Shown here piece after piece: positions 36,201-48,099 of a stretch of DNA of 64,000 nt; position 1 is the stretch's first letter, and every line of letters begins with the position of its first letter. The stretch is from positions 4,291,135-4,355,134 of the forward strand of contig OY848920.1 of assembly GCA_963693285.1 (NCBI GenBank), given 5' to 3'. Position numbers and translations under genes: made by a program. The notes under the pieces were generated by a model. The model had not been told where the DNA came from and ran no database searches. It saw nothing but the letters and a program-made list of their open reading frames with translations. Source of the stretch: Xestospongia muta. Its lineage: Eukaryota; Porifera; Demospongiae; Haplosclerida; Petrosiidae.

Positions 36201-39200
36201 CTAAGACACACCTCCTGTTTATTATCAATTTAATATGACCAATAATGTAAAGGCAATATTTTTAATGAACCCACACATCAAACAATAATACTATATATTA
36301 GACTACTTTAAACTCACCCTCCACAGAGAACCAAGGTAGTTGACAAGATTCATTGATACAGGCAGTTGTATGGTTGTCACAACAGGAAACTGTTTTCCGA
36401 TCATCATCTACATAACAGAAATGTTCTGGAGATTCATTGGAACATATCTTACAATAAAAATATTCCTCAAGATTTTTAAAGTTAGCCATACATTGAAAAT
36501 TGCTGACAACTTTGTGGATGCCAGAATGGACAGCTTCACGTAAAACACAGCATCTTTTTAATGGGTCAGTACTGTATATTGCCATCCAGTAAAGCTCATC
36601 AACTAAGAGAATGTCACCATAATCAGTACGTAAAGTAATAGCATTACGATAACGTGGAGTGGAACGTAAAGGACGTCTAAGTTGAAACTTTGGTGAATGA
36701 TTATGATGTAAAAGGTTAACAACTAATGCAGGAAAGACACCTCGAGGAAGAGGCTTCATATCCCAAGAGAGAATTAGAGGGTCAGTGTATTTCTTGAATG
36801 GATCAGGTATAGATTTATATTCTGTAAAGGAGGTGGTAGTAGGAAGGACAGTTGGTAGAAAGTATTTTCCTTTCTCAGGTAGAGAGGCTATTATAAATAA
36901 ACTTGTCATTAACTTGAGAAAATCTTGTGGTGTAAACTCAGGATAGAATCCTTGTGATAAATGTGAATTGGGTGATGTTAACAAGTCTTCTTTAAATGTT
37001 CCTTCACATTTTAGTTCTCTATGGGCAGCAGGATTGTATAGAGAGATACCTCCTTCTTCCAAATGATCAACAGCATCAGCAAAAGAGATACTGATTAAAT
37101 CAGAGAGCCTCTCAAATAATGGTTGAGGATGAAGAAATGCTATATTAGGTAAGATTTTAGGGAAATAGAGAAAGATGGTCAAATCATGGTAGTACATCAA
37201 TGCTGCATGGACTTCTCTAGGGTTCATTTCTAAGGTCATACCAATTTCTAAACACTTAGACACAGCTACAATGCTAGATTTCGTAGATTTATGAAGCTGA
37301 TCTAATTCAAGTTGAAACAAAAACCATCGAATAGGGATTTCTGCCTCAAGAAAATATTGGCAGATTTTCTTACGAATCCTAGCAGCCAAATTTATCTCAT
37401 AATCATTTCTGGAAGTAGTATTGACAGGAAATATTACTTCATTTCCAGCTTTACGATACATAATTGTGGCTTCACTAAATTTTTCTAAAACTGTTGAGAG
37501 AATAGCATTTTTGGTTTTGAGAGACTCGCCAGACTTCAGCATTTTATCCAAGAATGTCCCTAGTACTATGTAGTAGGGTTCTTGAACGTGTTTGATCTGG
37601 ATGTTTGGTAACTCTGGAAAATGTACTGAAAATACTGAACGAAATGATGATTCAATAAGTTGCAAATTTGTAATCTGTTTTTCTACTGGCTCACCAATTT
37701 GCTTTCCCATAATACTGAAGAAGAACTTGGCTTTGTCGTTAAGCTTTTCGTTTAATTTGTGTATAAGAATATTGACAGAGTGATATCGTAACAAAATCGG
37801 AGCAATGTCTAAAAAGGCAGCCTGACCACCAGTATCAACACCATATATCCAATGAGATTGATAAAGCTCTTCAGATTTCTGTGCATGTGGTAAAAGCTTA
37901 ATAATTTCCTGAGTTACAGTAGGTTTAGAAAAAGAAGAGCTCTGATCAACTGTTTGATGACCAGCTATAGTTGATGATTCAAAATCATCACTGTCTGATG
38001 TTTCTTCTGTTGAGTGATCAACTGATTCCTCTAATGACTCTTTTGGTTTGTGAGGTCGGACACTATGTTTAACTCCTTGAGCAATTATTGCTTTAAGAGA
38101 CTCATGGTCTATTTTTCTCCACATAGAATCATCACCTATAGTCGCAGATATGATCCTTGGTTCTTTTGCTGCAATTACTGGAGTACTGCTATGGCAATGT
38201 GTAGGATCCTCGTTATAAAGCAGGTTTAAAAAGGACGACTTGCCAGTTCCAGGTGCACCTGAGACAGAAAACTTGGACCATTTAGCAGTGACGAAGCCCT
38301 CCTTCATAGCTTTGTCCAGTAACTTCTTGTTAGCACCTAATATATAATAGAAATAAAATTAAAACTTTGATTTAAGTAAATAATGTTAACAAGGATTGCA
38401 TAACACATTATAATGATTAGACTTCTAAATGTGGTAGCTATAAATTATAGATATTTTAAATTTCCAATTCAATCCTTTAGTACTAGCTAGAATATAGTCA
38501 GTTCCTATTGTCCAGTTTAACAAGTACAAGTACATAACTCTTTGTGTACATGTACAATAGATAATAGAGTAAAGGAAAGGGATAAGACTTGTGGGTGTGG
38601 TTACAATAGGACATAAATTTATATGGCTACCATAAAAGTGGACACATGTACAGTTGACTGGAATCATAATTTCAGTAATAATTACAAACAATATAGTTAC
38701 AGTAGTAATGTATGTAATGTTTGAACTTTCATTGTTATATATAAAGTTTACAAAAGCTTATACAATAGTGTTCACATTAAGGTGACAAGTGTACTTGGTT
38801 TATATTAATCACTTTTTATTAAATCAGTGGGTGTAATGTTGTGATAATTGTTGTGATAATAAGCCACAAGTATATTGATTAAAAATTTATATAAGCACAG
38901 TAAAGTTATAAGGTCTTGTGGTTAGGAATCACTGAAACAACTTGAAAACCTTCATGTGTTGTCCTAGATATATTGACAAGTGAGTATGAGAAGTAAAAAC
39001 AATTATTTTGAGTATATTATCAGTAATGGTCCTGGTAGAGATACACACTAAACTTTTCTCTAGTGACAATGGTGAGAATCCATACTAGGAATACTTAGTA
39101 TTAAGGGACATATATGCACTGGGCTCCAAAATGATCCCCTGAATAAACCATCCCAGTACATAATAAGTATCAAGGGATACTTGGTATTAATGGTTACATA

Positions 39201-42200
39201 CACATGTACTGGACTACTATAAGGACCATCCCAGGATGTACAAAGTATCAAGAACATAGTGTTAAGGGATACATATATACACTGGGTTCCAAAATGAACC
39301 CCTAAATGAACTATCTTAGGATAAAATAAGTACTAAAGGATACTCAGTATTAAATAATACATAGGAATGAACTAGGCTCCTGACACTCATCACCCCAGGA
39401 TGTACTAAGTATCTAGTGATACCATCATTTAGGGATATTATGTACTGGCCTCATGAATAGACCATTCCATGATGTATTAGAGTAGTTAGTAAATATGAAC
39501 ACTTAGCACTAAGTAATGTGTATATGTCTTGAATTGGGATCATATCAAGATGCACCAGTAATACTTGGTATTGACGAACATACATGTACTAAACACAGCC
39601 AGTATCAATTTAAGGATATTCAGTGTTGATATTGGTCCAGTCTTAGTAGGATTGCTAGTTAATACAAAGGACAACATGTGGTAGTACTGGACATCACTGT
39701 TTATTGAAACTAGAGATCAAAACAAGTGAGCGAAATCTGTTTGTTTAAAAACTATTATAGGACTGTCTGGTATGTCAAGTAAATTAAGTAATATACAACC
39801 TCTCACATGAACATTTGTTTCTAATCTAATACTAGTAGTCTTATAGGACCTTTGTTATTACTCACATTGTTTACTATGATAATATAAAACTATCAGTTAG
39901 TCCTGGGAAGAAGCTATAATTATAATACTACAGTAAATGTCCAGTGTAACAGTTAATATAATGTATCGACGACATATTATATAGAAATTAAATTACCTGA
40001 ATCAGATATTTCAGTGTTAGGATTACGATTAGATCGAAGATTGTAAATTACACCTATATGAACAAACAAATTATAGATAATATCAATAATAATAATGAAT
40101 TAATTAATAATAACCTAATGTTTGGATATACTAACTACAAGTTAATACAGTAGTTAGTTATGTTGTTCTCAAAATTGTATAAATTAATAAACTATAATTA
40201 ACTGAACTGTCAGTTCTTTCACTCAAACCTAACATTACATATTTTAGACCACATGTTCTGTTTGTATTACATAACTCTGATGTATCAGTAACTTGTACTA
40301 TGCTTTGCATTAATTAACCAATAAGGTTTCTCCATTTTTAGGTCAATAAATAACTTCCACACCTCCCATAGAGGTATATAAGTTCTAATACAATCTTTGT
40401 TACAACACTTATATCAATATGATGCAAACCCAAATCTAAGTTGCTACAAGGTCTAAACTACTGTAACTCAATATATGCATAAAGCCAACTAGTTGCATTT
40501 ACAACCACATTGTTGTTACATCCATTTTGTTATAGTAATTGAATCGTGGCTTCAATTGAAGCTATAAACGGATATTGTTTCAAGTGAACTAACCCAGTTA
40601 ATTTAGTTGAAATAGTACCTATCTGTCACTCATAGTTTCAGTTATTGGACATAAACTATAAAGAGTAATTTTTGACTTCTAGTCAGCTTTATACATATAG
40701 AATTGTACCAGTTTTGGCTTTGTTAGACCTACATCATATTGATAAGATTCTGGTAACCAAGACAACAGTTGAAATGATAAAATGCTATTTTAAGTGATAT
40801 ATATAGTTACAAGGTGTTCCCTCCCTTTACTGAACTCTAAACTGGACAGATGACAAAAGAAAAGTCACAAGATGTTATTAAGCATTTAGTGTATCTAGTT
40901 TTATATATAATATGATAAATTGTTAAACAAATTAGTGAACAAGACTATAATTTATAACATTATAATTACAAAACTCATCGTAAGATTCTTTAATAGTGAT
41001 GCTAGTGATGTAAACTAGAAAAGTTATAATTTGATTGAATCTACTGTATGGTCCTTGTAAAAACTTTAAGAAGTACTTTCAGTCTAACTTTAACTACAAC
41101 AGTAACTGTGAGTTAAACAGATAAGGATTACTATTATGTTGATGTCACAGCATCAACAATTCTTTCATACTTTTAGCAATGGCAAAGAAAGCACTTGAAT
41201 ACTTTTTCATGCTAAGGAATGATTATCTGGGGATGAGACTAGGAACATTGGTGACACTTAGATTGTTCAATATTAAAGATATCTGTTTTCTTTATAAAAT
41301 AATCTTGTGGTTATGAAGGATTAAGCTATTGCACTGACAAAACATTTGACTCTCCAGTTTACAATGGCTTCCTCATAAGATGACAAAAGATTTGATTTGA
41401 CAAAACAATTCAACTTATTATCTTTTTACTACTATTGATATTAGAACTTAGCTAAAGCTAACAAGTAGATTTGACACATGTATCCAAAGCAGCAGATGCT
41501 GAGTATCCAATATAGCAATTGAAATGAAGCAATCTGATTGGTCAATATGGTCCAAGTCTGTTATACAAAAATTCAACTCTCTAATTTCTAAATAACTAAT
41601 TATGTAGATATTTTTTCTGACTTTATCTCTAATAATTTATCATTAAAATTAATTTCCTTAAGTATTCTAATTCTGACACATCCCTCTATACTTGACAAGT
41701 GTGTTCACATGTGATATCATAGAGATGTACAAGCTCTACATCTACCTCTAACTTTGTCAAAAATAATTATTGTTAAAGAAACATCAAATTTTACCTTTAA
41801 ACAAATCTAATTTGATGAATTTTTAGAAACTTTATTGTTATTAATGATGGGTGTGTCTAGAATATTATGGGGACTGCTATGATCATCATAAGTCTAGATT
41901 CAGAGACATTTACACAGTGTACAGCTTCTGTACATAATAGTATACCATATAGCGTTTTATCTTCTAGGAGCTAAAATTTAGAGGATTGCTGTAACTGAAT
42001 TATTTTGGGGAATAAATTTCGAGGTTACTGCAATTGTTAAACTCCTTCCTAGCCGGCAAGAGTAGTGCACGTAGACCTATTGCAATAGCTACTTTTAGTG
42101 TTGAAGCGATGGTTCATGGCTACCATGTATACCAGTGTGTTTGTACTCTTATTGTTGGGAAAGAACTGCCATGCAGAAAGGAATACGGAAACACTCAAAA

Positions 42201-45200
42201 TCACTTCGCTTTGGCTGTGCTTCACGGAACTACTACTTATCACATGTGTGGGGGTGTGGCTAAAATCGACCCCATACCTGACCTTGATTATACCATATAA
42301 TTTGAGGGCACAATTTCACGTCTAAGACCAAATCCATAAAAACCTCAAAATTTAAGCTCCTCAAAAATATAGTGCTATATGGTAGTTATCTATAACATCT
42401 TTAACTAAACAGATAAGAATTACTATCAAATCAATATGTTAGTTCCATGTGTGTATATGTTATGAGACATATTGTAAGATAGACACATCCTAAAAACACA
42501 ATAAAGTTCATTCTAAATACCAGTACTACATACTACATGTATGTTGTGTAGTTAATAAAAAACTATATCAAAATCTTTGACAACAGAATGATAACATTTT
42601 GTAATTCAAAATGTTTGTACTATACAGTTTATTGACAGTGACAGTATTAATAAAACAACCTCATTACTTAATAATAATAACTTACTAGATTGAAGATATA
42701 GACGTATCCTATCAGCTATCTCCTTGTTCTTAATAACAGGACTCTCTGCAGAAGTAATCATTGTTTCCCAAGTAGTAGAGGATGACGTCTCTTCCCAGAT
42801 GTTTATTACTTTCGCGAGTTTGGTTTCATCATTGTCCTCACTTTGTTTTATCTCATCCAAAACATTGCGAGGTACTTGTAATGATAATCCAATATCATAC
42901 CATTTGTCACTGATAACATCTAATAGAGAGGATAGTTCACGTTCTGTAGGAGTCTCCTTTAATATACTGGTAATACCTGAGATAACAACAAAATAATTAT
43001 TATAACAAATTGTTACATTAAAAATTAATTAATGTCTTAAAAATTATCATTTTAAATGTATGCGCTATTGATTAAGTGTTGACAAATGAAAACTTCAATT
43101 ATCAATAAATGGACATGGAATTTAATACAGAAACTTGGAATATAAAATTGGAATTATATTTATACAATTAACTAGGACATCTACACGTACAACTATTCTT
43201 CTACTGTTAATAACATTTACTGTTTATCATTCAATGACTTTACTCACACTGATCTAACAAATTTACTACTTATAATACAATGGTTGTGGTTGGGCTTTAA
43301 ATAGAATATGTGGTAAAAGTTTGAACTAATACTGGATATTAAGCACTTTAGGGTGTGGCTTGTTTAGGTTAATTATAAATTAGTTGTACATGTGTACATG
43401 TTAACAAGTAAAGTAGTAATTTGTGTGTGTACTGTTGACATATACTAATATTAATATTGTAGGACAAGTAAAGATGACACTATTACTAACATAATCTTAT
43501 AATTAACAGACAGTGTAGGAGTAGGTCCCCAGTATTTCTATATCAATATAGCTTGTTAATTACATGGAATTATTAATTACTATTTTAAGTCATTGTAATG
43601 TGAGTATTAAGTGACTCCAATAAATGACTGATTTGTAGTAGTTTCTACTTTGATAAGAAAAGTGGATAATTTTGTTAAGGTACATGTATGTGTAAATTTT
43701 ATGCTCACTTTAAAAATTATCTTGTAAGTTTGTCCTAATAATATAGAAAGAATATATATTCTTATTACTACATGTATATAGTATTTAAAGTCATTTTGAT
43801 CATTGTAACTTAAAAAGCAAAGTATAATACTAACACTCTTTTTCATAGTAAACAGAGCTAATGTATCATAGTTTGTGTCATTATAATAACAGAAAAGTAT
43901 CCATGTTTTACTATTTTCTATAGTATATAGAGACAATGATATAAACAGTAACTACATCACAGAGACAAAGTAGAGTTCTAAAACTTAGCCTCATATCCAG
44001 ACATTCATTCAAGGGAAGGATGGGTTGTAATCTATCAAGCTAGACCCTCCTCTCTGCTAATACACACGAAGGGTCTAGTAAAGGTCACAATTCATTAACT
44101 TCAACTAAACAATCAGTTTACACTACTCATATTCTAGCTAGTGTGGGTGGTAGGAAGTAGAATATAAATGTTGTTCACTCTCTATTATTGAAGTGAAGAA
44201 AGATATTTTATTCTTGTTTTCAAACTAAGACTGTTTTATGACTCTATAAGTCAGTAACTATAATATTTTAAAGTATGTAAATCTACAAACATAATATAAA
44301 TGCATTGTAAGGGAAATAGTATGCTCCAGGAGAGGGTGTGGCTTCTGTATTCCACTTATCATTACTAATAAAATTCTGCTGTGACCTTTGCTTTATATTT
44401 CTAACACATCAGTTAAGAGGAGGGTATAGCTGGATAGACTAGATGAACTGGTAACTACTACTTGTACATGTACTAATTAATTGGAATCAATGATAAAGTC
44501 ATTCATGAGCTAATCCTTTAACAATGAAGTAGTCATAATTAAAGTAAAATAATAAATCAATGATATATATTCATTTCCTTTATATTATAGCTGACTATGG
44601 AAAGAGTTGGACTCTGTCTTCTAAAGCAGATAACATCAAGTTTGCTATGTAACATACAATAGAATGGTAAGTCTTAAAATATCAAATGAAATCAGTCACT
44701 GTTCATATCATATGAGTCATCAAATCAAGTGTATAAGTGTACATAAGGTAGATAGACATGTAATATACTGTATTGTAATGAAAAACAAACTAGAAAAAAC
44801 TGGGAAAGTTTTCATTTGATTGAATCTATTGTATGGTCAATGAAGATGTGTTTTCAGTCTAACTTTAACTACAACAGTAACTGTGAGTTAAACAGATAAG
44901 GATTACTATCAAGTCAATGTGTTGGTATGGTATGTTCTATGTGTGTACATGTTACATGTTATGAGATCATTTTGTGAGTGAAGGCTGGTTCACATAACAA
45001 CACTAAGCCTTACATCACATTGTGTCATGTTGTGTAGTGTGTACATATGTCAATTTATGAACACAGTGTGTGCATGACCTACAAATGTGACGTGTCGTAA
45101 CACGAGGCTAAAATCAAGTTTCAAGCAATGCGTTCATCCAATCAAATTTCAATAACCACATGTTTTGAGTTTTGACAGACGAGAAACTTATTGGGACTAT

Positions 45201-46796
45201 TCATTGTTTCCCTTGCTTGTGGAAAGTATCTAGCAAAAGCTACAAGGATGCAAGAGCAAGAGAAAACACATGGAAGGAAGTGGCAAGCTAGGTAACTGAA
45301 TAAACAACAAACAGAAATTATACATAACTGTTGAGTAAATATACGATACACCTACATTGTTCACTTCAGTCTCCATTTTGTACTAGTAATAGACTTTATA
45401 ATGATGAGGATGGAGTTTTGTTCACATGTATCCTCTTTTTTATATGAACAGCTTTGATGCTACACTACACAATGTGACACCAAGAGTGAAAAGTGACCCA
45501 TATACAAGTGTAGTTTGTTGAACCCATCTTTAGACACATCCAAACACATTACAAGTTCATTCTTAATATAAGTACTACATACTATACGTACGTTAAAACT
45601 CATTGACACAATATTGTAATTATTCTAAAATTTTGTGCCTCTAATTTCAATAATAACTAATTGTTTGTAAACTTTCTATAATTTTTCTCTCTAATATTCC
45701 TTTGTAAAATTAAAGCTCCATGTATTTATAATCTTGTCATTTACTTCCTTATTTGGCAAGGTATGCAATGGAGAAGATGGTGATTTGGACATTAAAGAAA
45801 GCAAAGAGGACAGCATTTTACTGTAATGATTATCATTGTTATTCATTTTAATACCATAATAGTAGATCAGTTTGGAATATTCTAATGACACATGTTCTAC
45901 TATTCTTCTATTTATTGTGATCACTACTGTGTATCTATCATGACTATTCATTTCTTCTATTTCTCTGAAACTTGTCTCCTACCTCAGGACTCCATTCAAC
46001 TTTGTAAATGTGATAACCTCTGTACTATATTGGACAAATTGGCTCCTAGAACTTAGTCTGTCGTCTCTTTATTTTTAATTAGTCTGTCCTTGTTACTGTA
46101 CATTGTTACTTTGGTACAGTGTATTGACAGTGACATTAGGTGTGGTTTATATTTAATTTAATTCAATAAAGTTTACATCTATAAACTGACTTAATTCCAT
46201 TCAAAAAGGATTGTTAATGACCTTCATTATATGGAAAGGTCAGAACAAGACATGACTACCTACAAACTGATCACAATTATTCATAACATGTACAAAACAT
46301 TCCTGTGTTCAAATTATAACTGATACAATCAACATCAAACCACTTTGAAGTGAATTGAGACTAATTTGATTTTTCAATCACATTCAACTGATGTACATTG
46401 TGTGTGAACAATGTTGATTATAACTGAATTGAATACACTTTACAGTAGTAGTCTGAACACCACTATTAATAACCTCATTACTTAATAATAATAACTTATT
46501 ACTCTTACCAGTACTAAGATATTGACGTATTAGATCAGCTGTCTCCTTGTCATTAGCAGTAGGACTCTCAATGGCAACAATTACTGTTTCCCAGTTAACA
46601 AGGGATGATTGACTAGTTAGAAAGTTGTCAATGACTGCAAAGAGTTTATAATCATTGTCCATCTGATCGTGTTTCAAATCATCCAAAACATTGCGACGTA
46701 CTTGTAATGATAATCCAATATCATACCATTTGTCACTACATAATAGATTGAATAGTTCTAACTTTGTAGGAGTCTTCTTTAATATACTGGTAATAT
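33275..46796 (-). CDS. Death-domain / Roc-COR-like GTPase protein, 5' end not found
   Basis: Exons: 46796-46509, 42976-42686, 40053-39997, 38336-36318, 35552-35502, 34421-34147, 33295-33275. All are GT-AG; every junction is phase 1 except the last (0), and they give 1000 codons before the stop. Domains are DD (WYDIGLSLQV, VNWETVIVAIES), DD (TTWETMITSAESPV), a short linker, and one 2-kb exon. That exon holds a Ras-like G1 loop (GAPGTGKSS, minus strand near 38260), a G3 DTGGQ (near 37830), a degenerate G4 (GTFLDK) and a COR-type region (IPIRWFLFQLELDQL, LTIFLYFP). It ends Cys-rich (FYCKICSN, SCCDNH). A Pro-rich linker, a third DD and IHTSIS follow. Roco proteins are dimerising GTPases; DD fusion suggests nucleotide-controlled assembly (inference). 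The first exon must end in phase 1, as the 2A exon of the other gene does, but none was seen. Confidence 0.8.
34613..35038. mobile_element. TIR element carrying a HIRAN-like fragment (A)
   Basis: The ends ACTGTATTTGCTGGTTATTA and the complement of ACTGTATTTGCTGGTTGTTA are terminal inverted repeats of about 27 bp. Inside, the plus strand reads SIELSIDSVIQGHHIYKKV, then VGEVLLFVKEEANEHDHFTI, SVMKDGFIVGHE, with one stop. This is the HIRAN-like pattern (G-x-x-Y, a V-G-E strand, N-x-x-D-x-F-A, G-x-x-V-G-H). It is too short to encode a transposase. It sits in an intron of the GTPase gene. Confidence 0.72.
35627..35827. mobile_element. hAT-type MITE with 8-bp target duplication
   Basis: The element 35635-35819 begins GGGTGCTTCTTGGTGTAAC and ends with the complement (GTTACACCAAGAACCACCC). 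It is flanked on both sides by a perfect TATAATAC (35627-35634 and 35820-35827). Eight-base duplications are characteristic of hAT-like transposons. At 185 bp it has no coding capacity. It lies in an intron of the GTPase gene. Confidence 0.92.
39060..39790. repeat. Degenerate satellite block, partner at 24570-25150
   Basis: This is the longer of the two copies, with extra tandem units at 39100-39320 (GGGCTCCAAAATG, CCATCCCAG, AAGTATCAA, AAGGATAC). It lies within the intron between exons 38336 and 39997 of the GTPase gene. Confidence 0.8.
40790..43330. repeat. Death-domain exon block, copy 2
   Basis: This matches 10590-13110, including DD exon 42686-42976 and both flanks. The position of transposon copy 1 is empty here, while an unrelated insertion (41140-42400, containing the HIRAN-carrying element) interrupts this copy. 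Confidence 0.8.
41944..42383. mobile_element. TIR element carrying a HIRAN-like fragment (B)
   Basis: The ends ACCATATAGCG and GCTATATGGT are inverted, and the similarity extends inward (TCTAGGAGCTAAAATTTAGA against the complement of TCAAAATTTAAGCTCCTCAA). Inside, the plus strand reads RRPIAIATFSVEAMVHGYHV, then VGKELPCRKEYGNTQNHFAL and AVLHGTTT. This is the same HIRAN-like pattern as in element A, but the terminal repeats differ. The open frame 42034-42300 runs from one terminal region into the other and is unlikely to be a gene of its own. Confidence 0.75.
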
Positions 46797-48095
46797 CTGA
46801 GACAACAACAAAATAAATATTATAACAAGCTGTCATATTATAAATTAATTAATGTCTTAAATTTATCATTTTAAATATATGTGGTATTGATTAAGTGTTG
46901 ACAAATGAAAACTTCAATTATCAATAAATGGACATGGAATTTAATACAGAAACTTAGAATATAAAATTTTAATTATATTTATACAATTAACTAGGACATC
47001 TACATGTACTACTATTCTTCTACTGTTAATAACATTTACTGTTTATCATTCAATGACTTCACTCACACTAATCTAACAAATTTACTACTTATAATACAAT
47101 GGTTTGTGATTGGGCTTTAAATAGAATATGTGGTATGTCAAACAAATACTATACTCTGTCCAAGTTGAGAAGAGCTCCTCATTAAAAAAGGTGTTTTATG
47201 CATGGAATGTAAGGTGAGGTATTTCCTCACTTATTATATGCATTTAGTACTGAAGTACATTTTAATGTTACTCATTATTTGGTCACATGGATGTCATGTG
47301 AACACACCATGTTTTCAATCATGTTTGTTAAGATGCCAAAGCAAAGAGACAGACGTCACAAACAAAGGAGGTTGTTACAAATGTCTATGACTATTTTGAG
47401 AAAACTCAACAGGTGTAAACAGACTCAAGGATCTCATAAACAAACATCTGATGCCACAGGAGTTTCACGTAACAGTATCAAGAGGTTATGAAAAGAGAAA
47501 GTTCTAGGCATTGTCAGCCTTCCTTCTTTGTAAAAAGGTTTTTTCAGAACCACGGTGGCTTTATAGCTGCCTTAAATCATAAAAGACAATACCTGATTAC
47601 CATTTTAATAATAATAATTGTTATAATAGAACATCTGTTCATATAATTATAACTGTAATTTTGAATTGCCATGTGACACATGGCTGACTTCTCAAGGTGA
47701 AAAGTGTTATTTGTTAAATCCTCAAAGGCACATAATTTACAGTATGACGAAGGTATGCCATTAAAAATGCATGAAGTTTTATAGTTTGCTACTTTCTCAT
47801 AGCACTAGAGAGCCACATTTTATATATAAAAGCATGTTTGCAAGCTGAATCCATTATTGAAAGTCCTCTGTAGATAGCACTTAAAACATCAAAGTTATTT
47901 ACATGTCTGAGTGGCCCAACTCAACTTGGACAGAGTATAAATAAAGTAGACATTGAACACATTAGGGTGGGGCTAATTATTAACTAGTAATACATGAACA
48001 GTTATCTTTGTTACTGTCTACAATTATAATGATCATTTACCTGCTGCCATTTTCATGTAAATATACTCTCTCAGTACTACTTCACAGTGTAGTCA
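44780..48095. repeat. Death-domain exon block, copy 3, with insertions
   Basis: This matches 11500-13110 and 41020-43330, including DD exon 46509-46796 and the distal segment CATTGAACACATTAGGGTGG at 47951, which pairs with 13013. It is interrupted at about 45000-45540, 45700-46100 and 47154-47935. Confidence 0.8.
47154..47935 (+). mobile_element. Deleted Tc1/mariner-like transposon, 782 bp
   Basis: Sixteen-base perfect inverted ends (CTCTGTCCAAGTTGAG) are flanked on each side by TATA, so the target duplication is TA or TATA. The paralogous empty site near 13000 lacks the element. Inside, the plus strand encodes a basic segment and a helix-turn-helix-like piece (QRDRRHKQRRLLQM, then TSDATGVSRNSIKRL), resembling the DNA-binding N-terminus of an IS630/Tc1/mariner-type transposase. 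The catalytic domain is missing, so it cannot move by itself. Confidence 0.85.
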
Positions 48096-48099
48096 GGAG

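Noticed and set aside
42034..42300. 88-codon plus-strand frame as a stand-alone gene
   Set aside because: It lies inside a 440-bp TIR element and is only a HIRAN-like fragment.
46797..46836. Met codon at 46836 as the start of the GTPase gene
   Set aside because: The stretch corresponds to the intron before the DD exon in the two paralogous blocks and contains the conserved acceptor.
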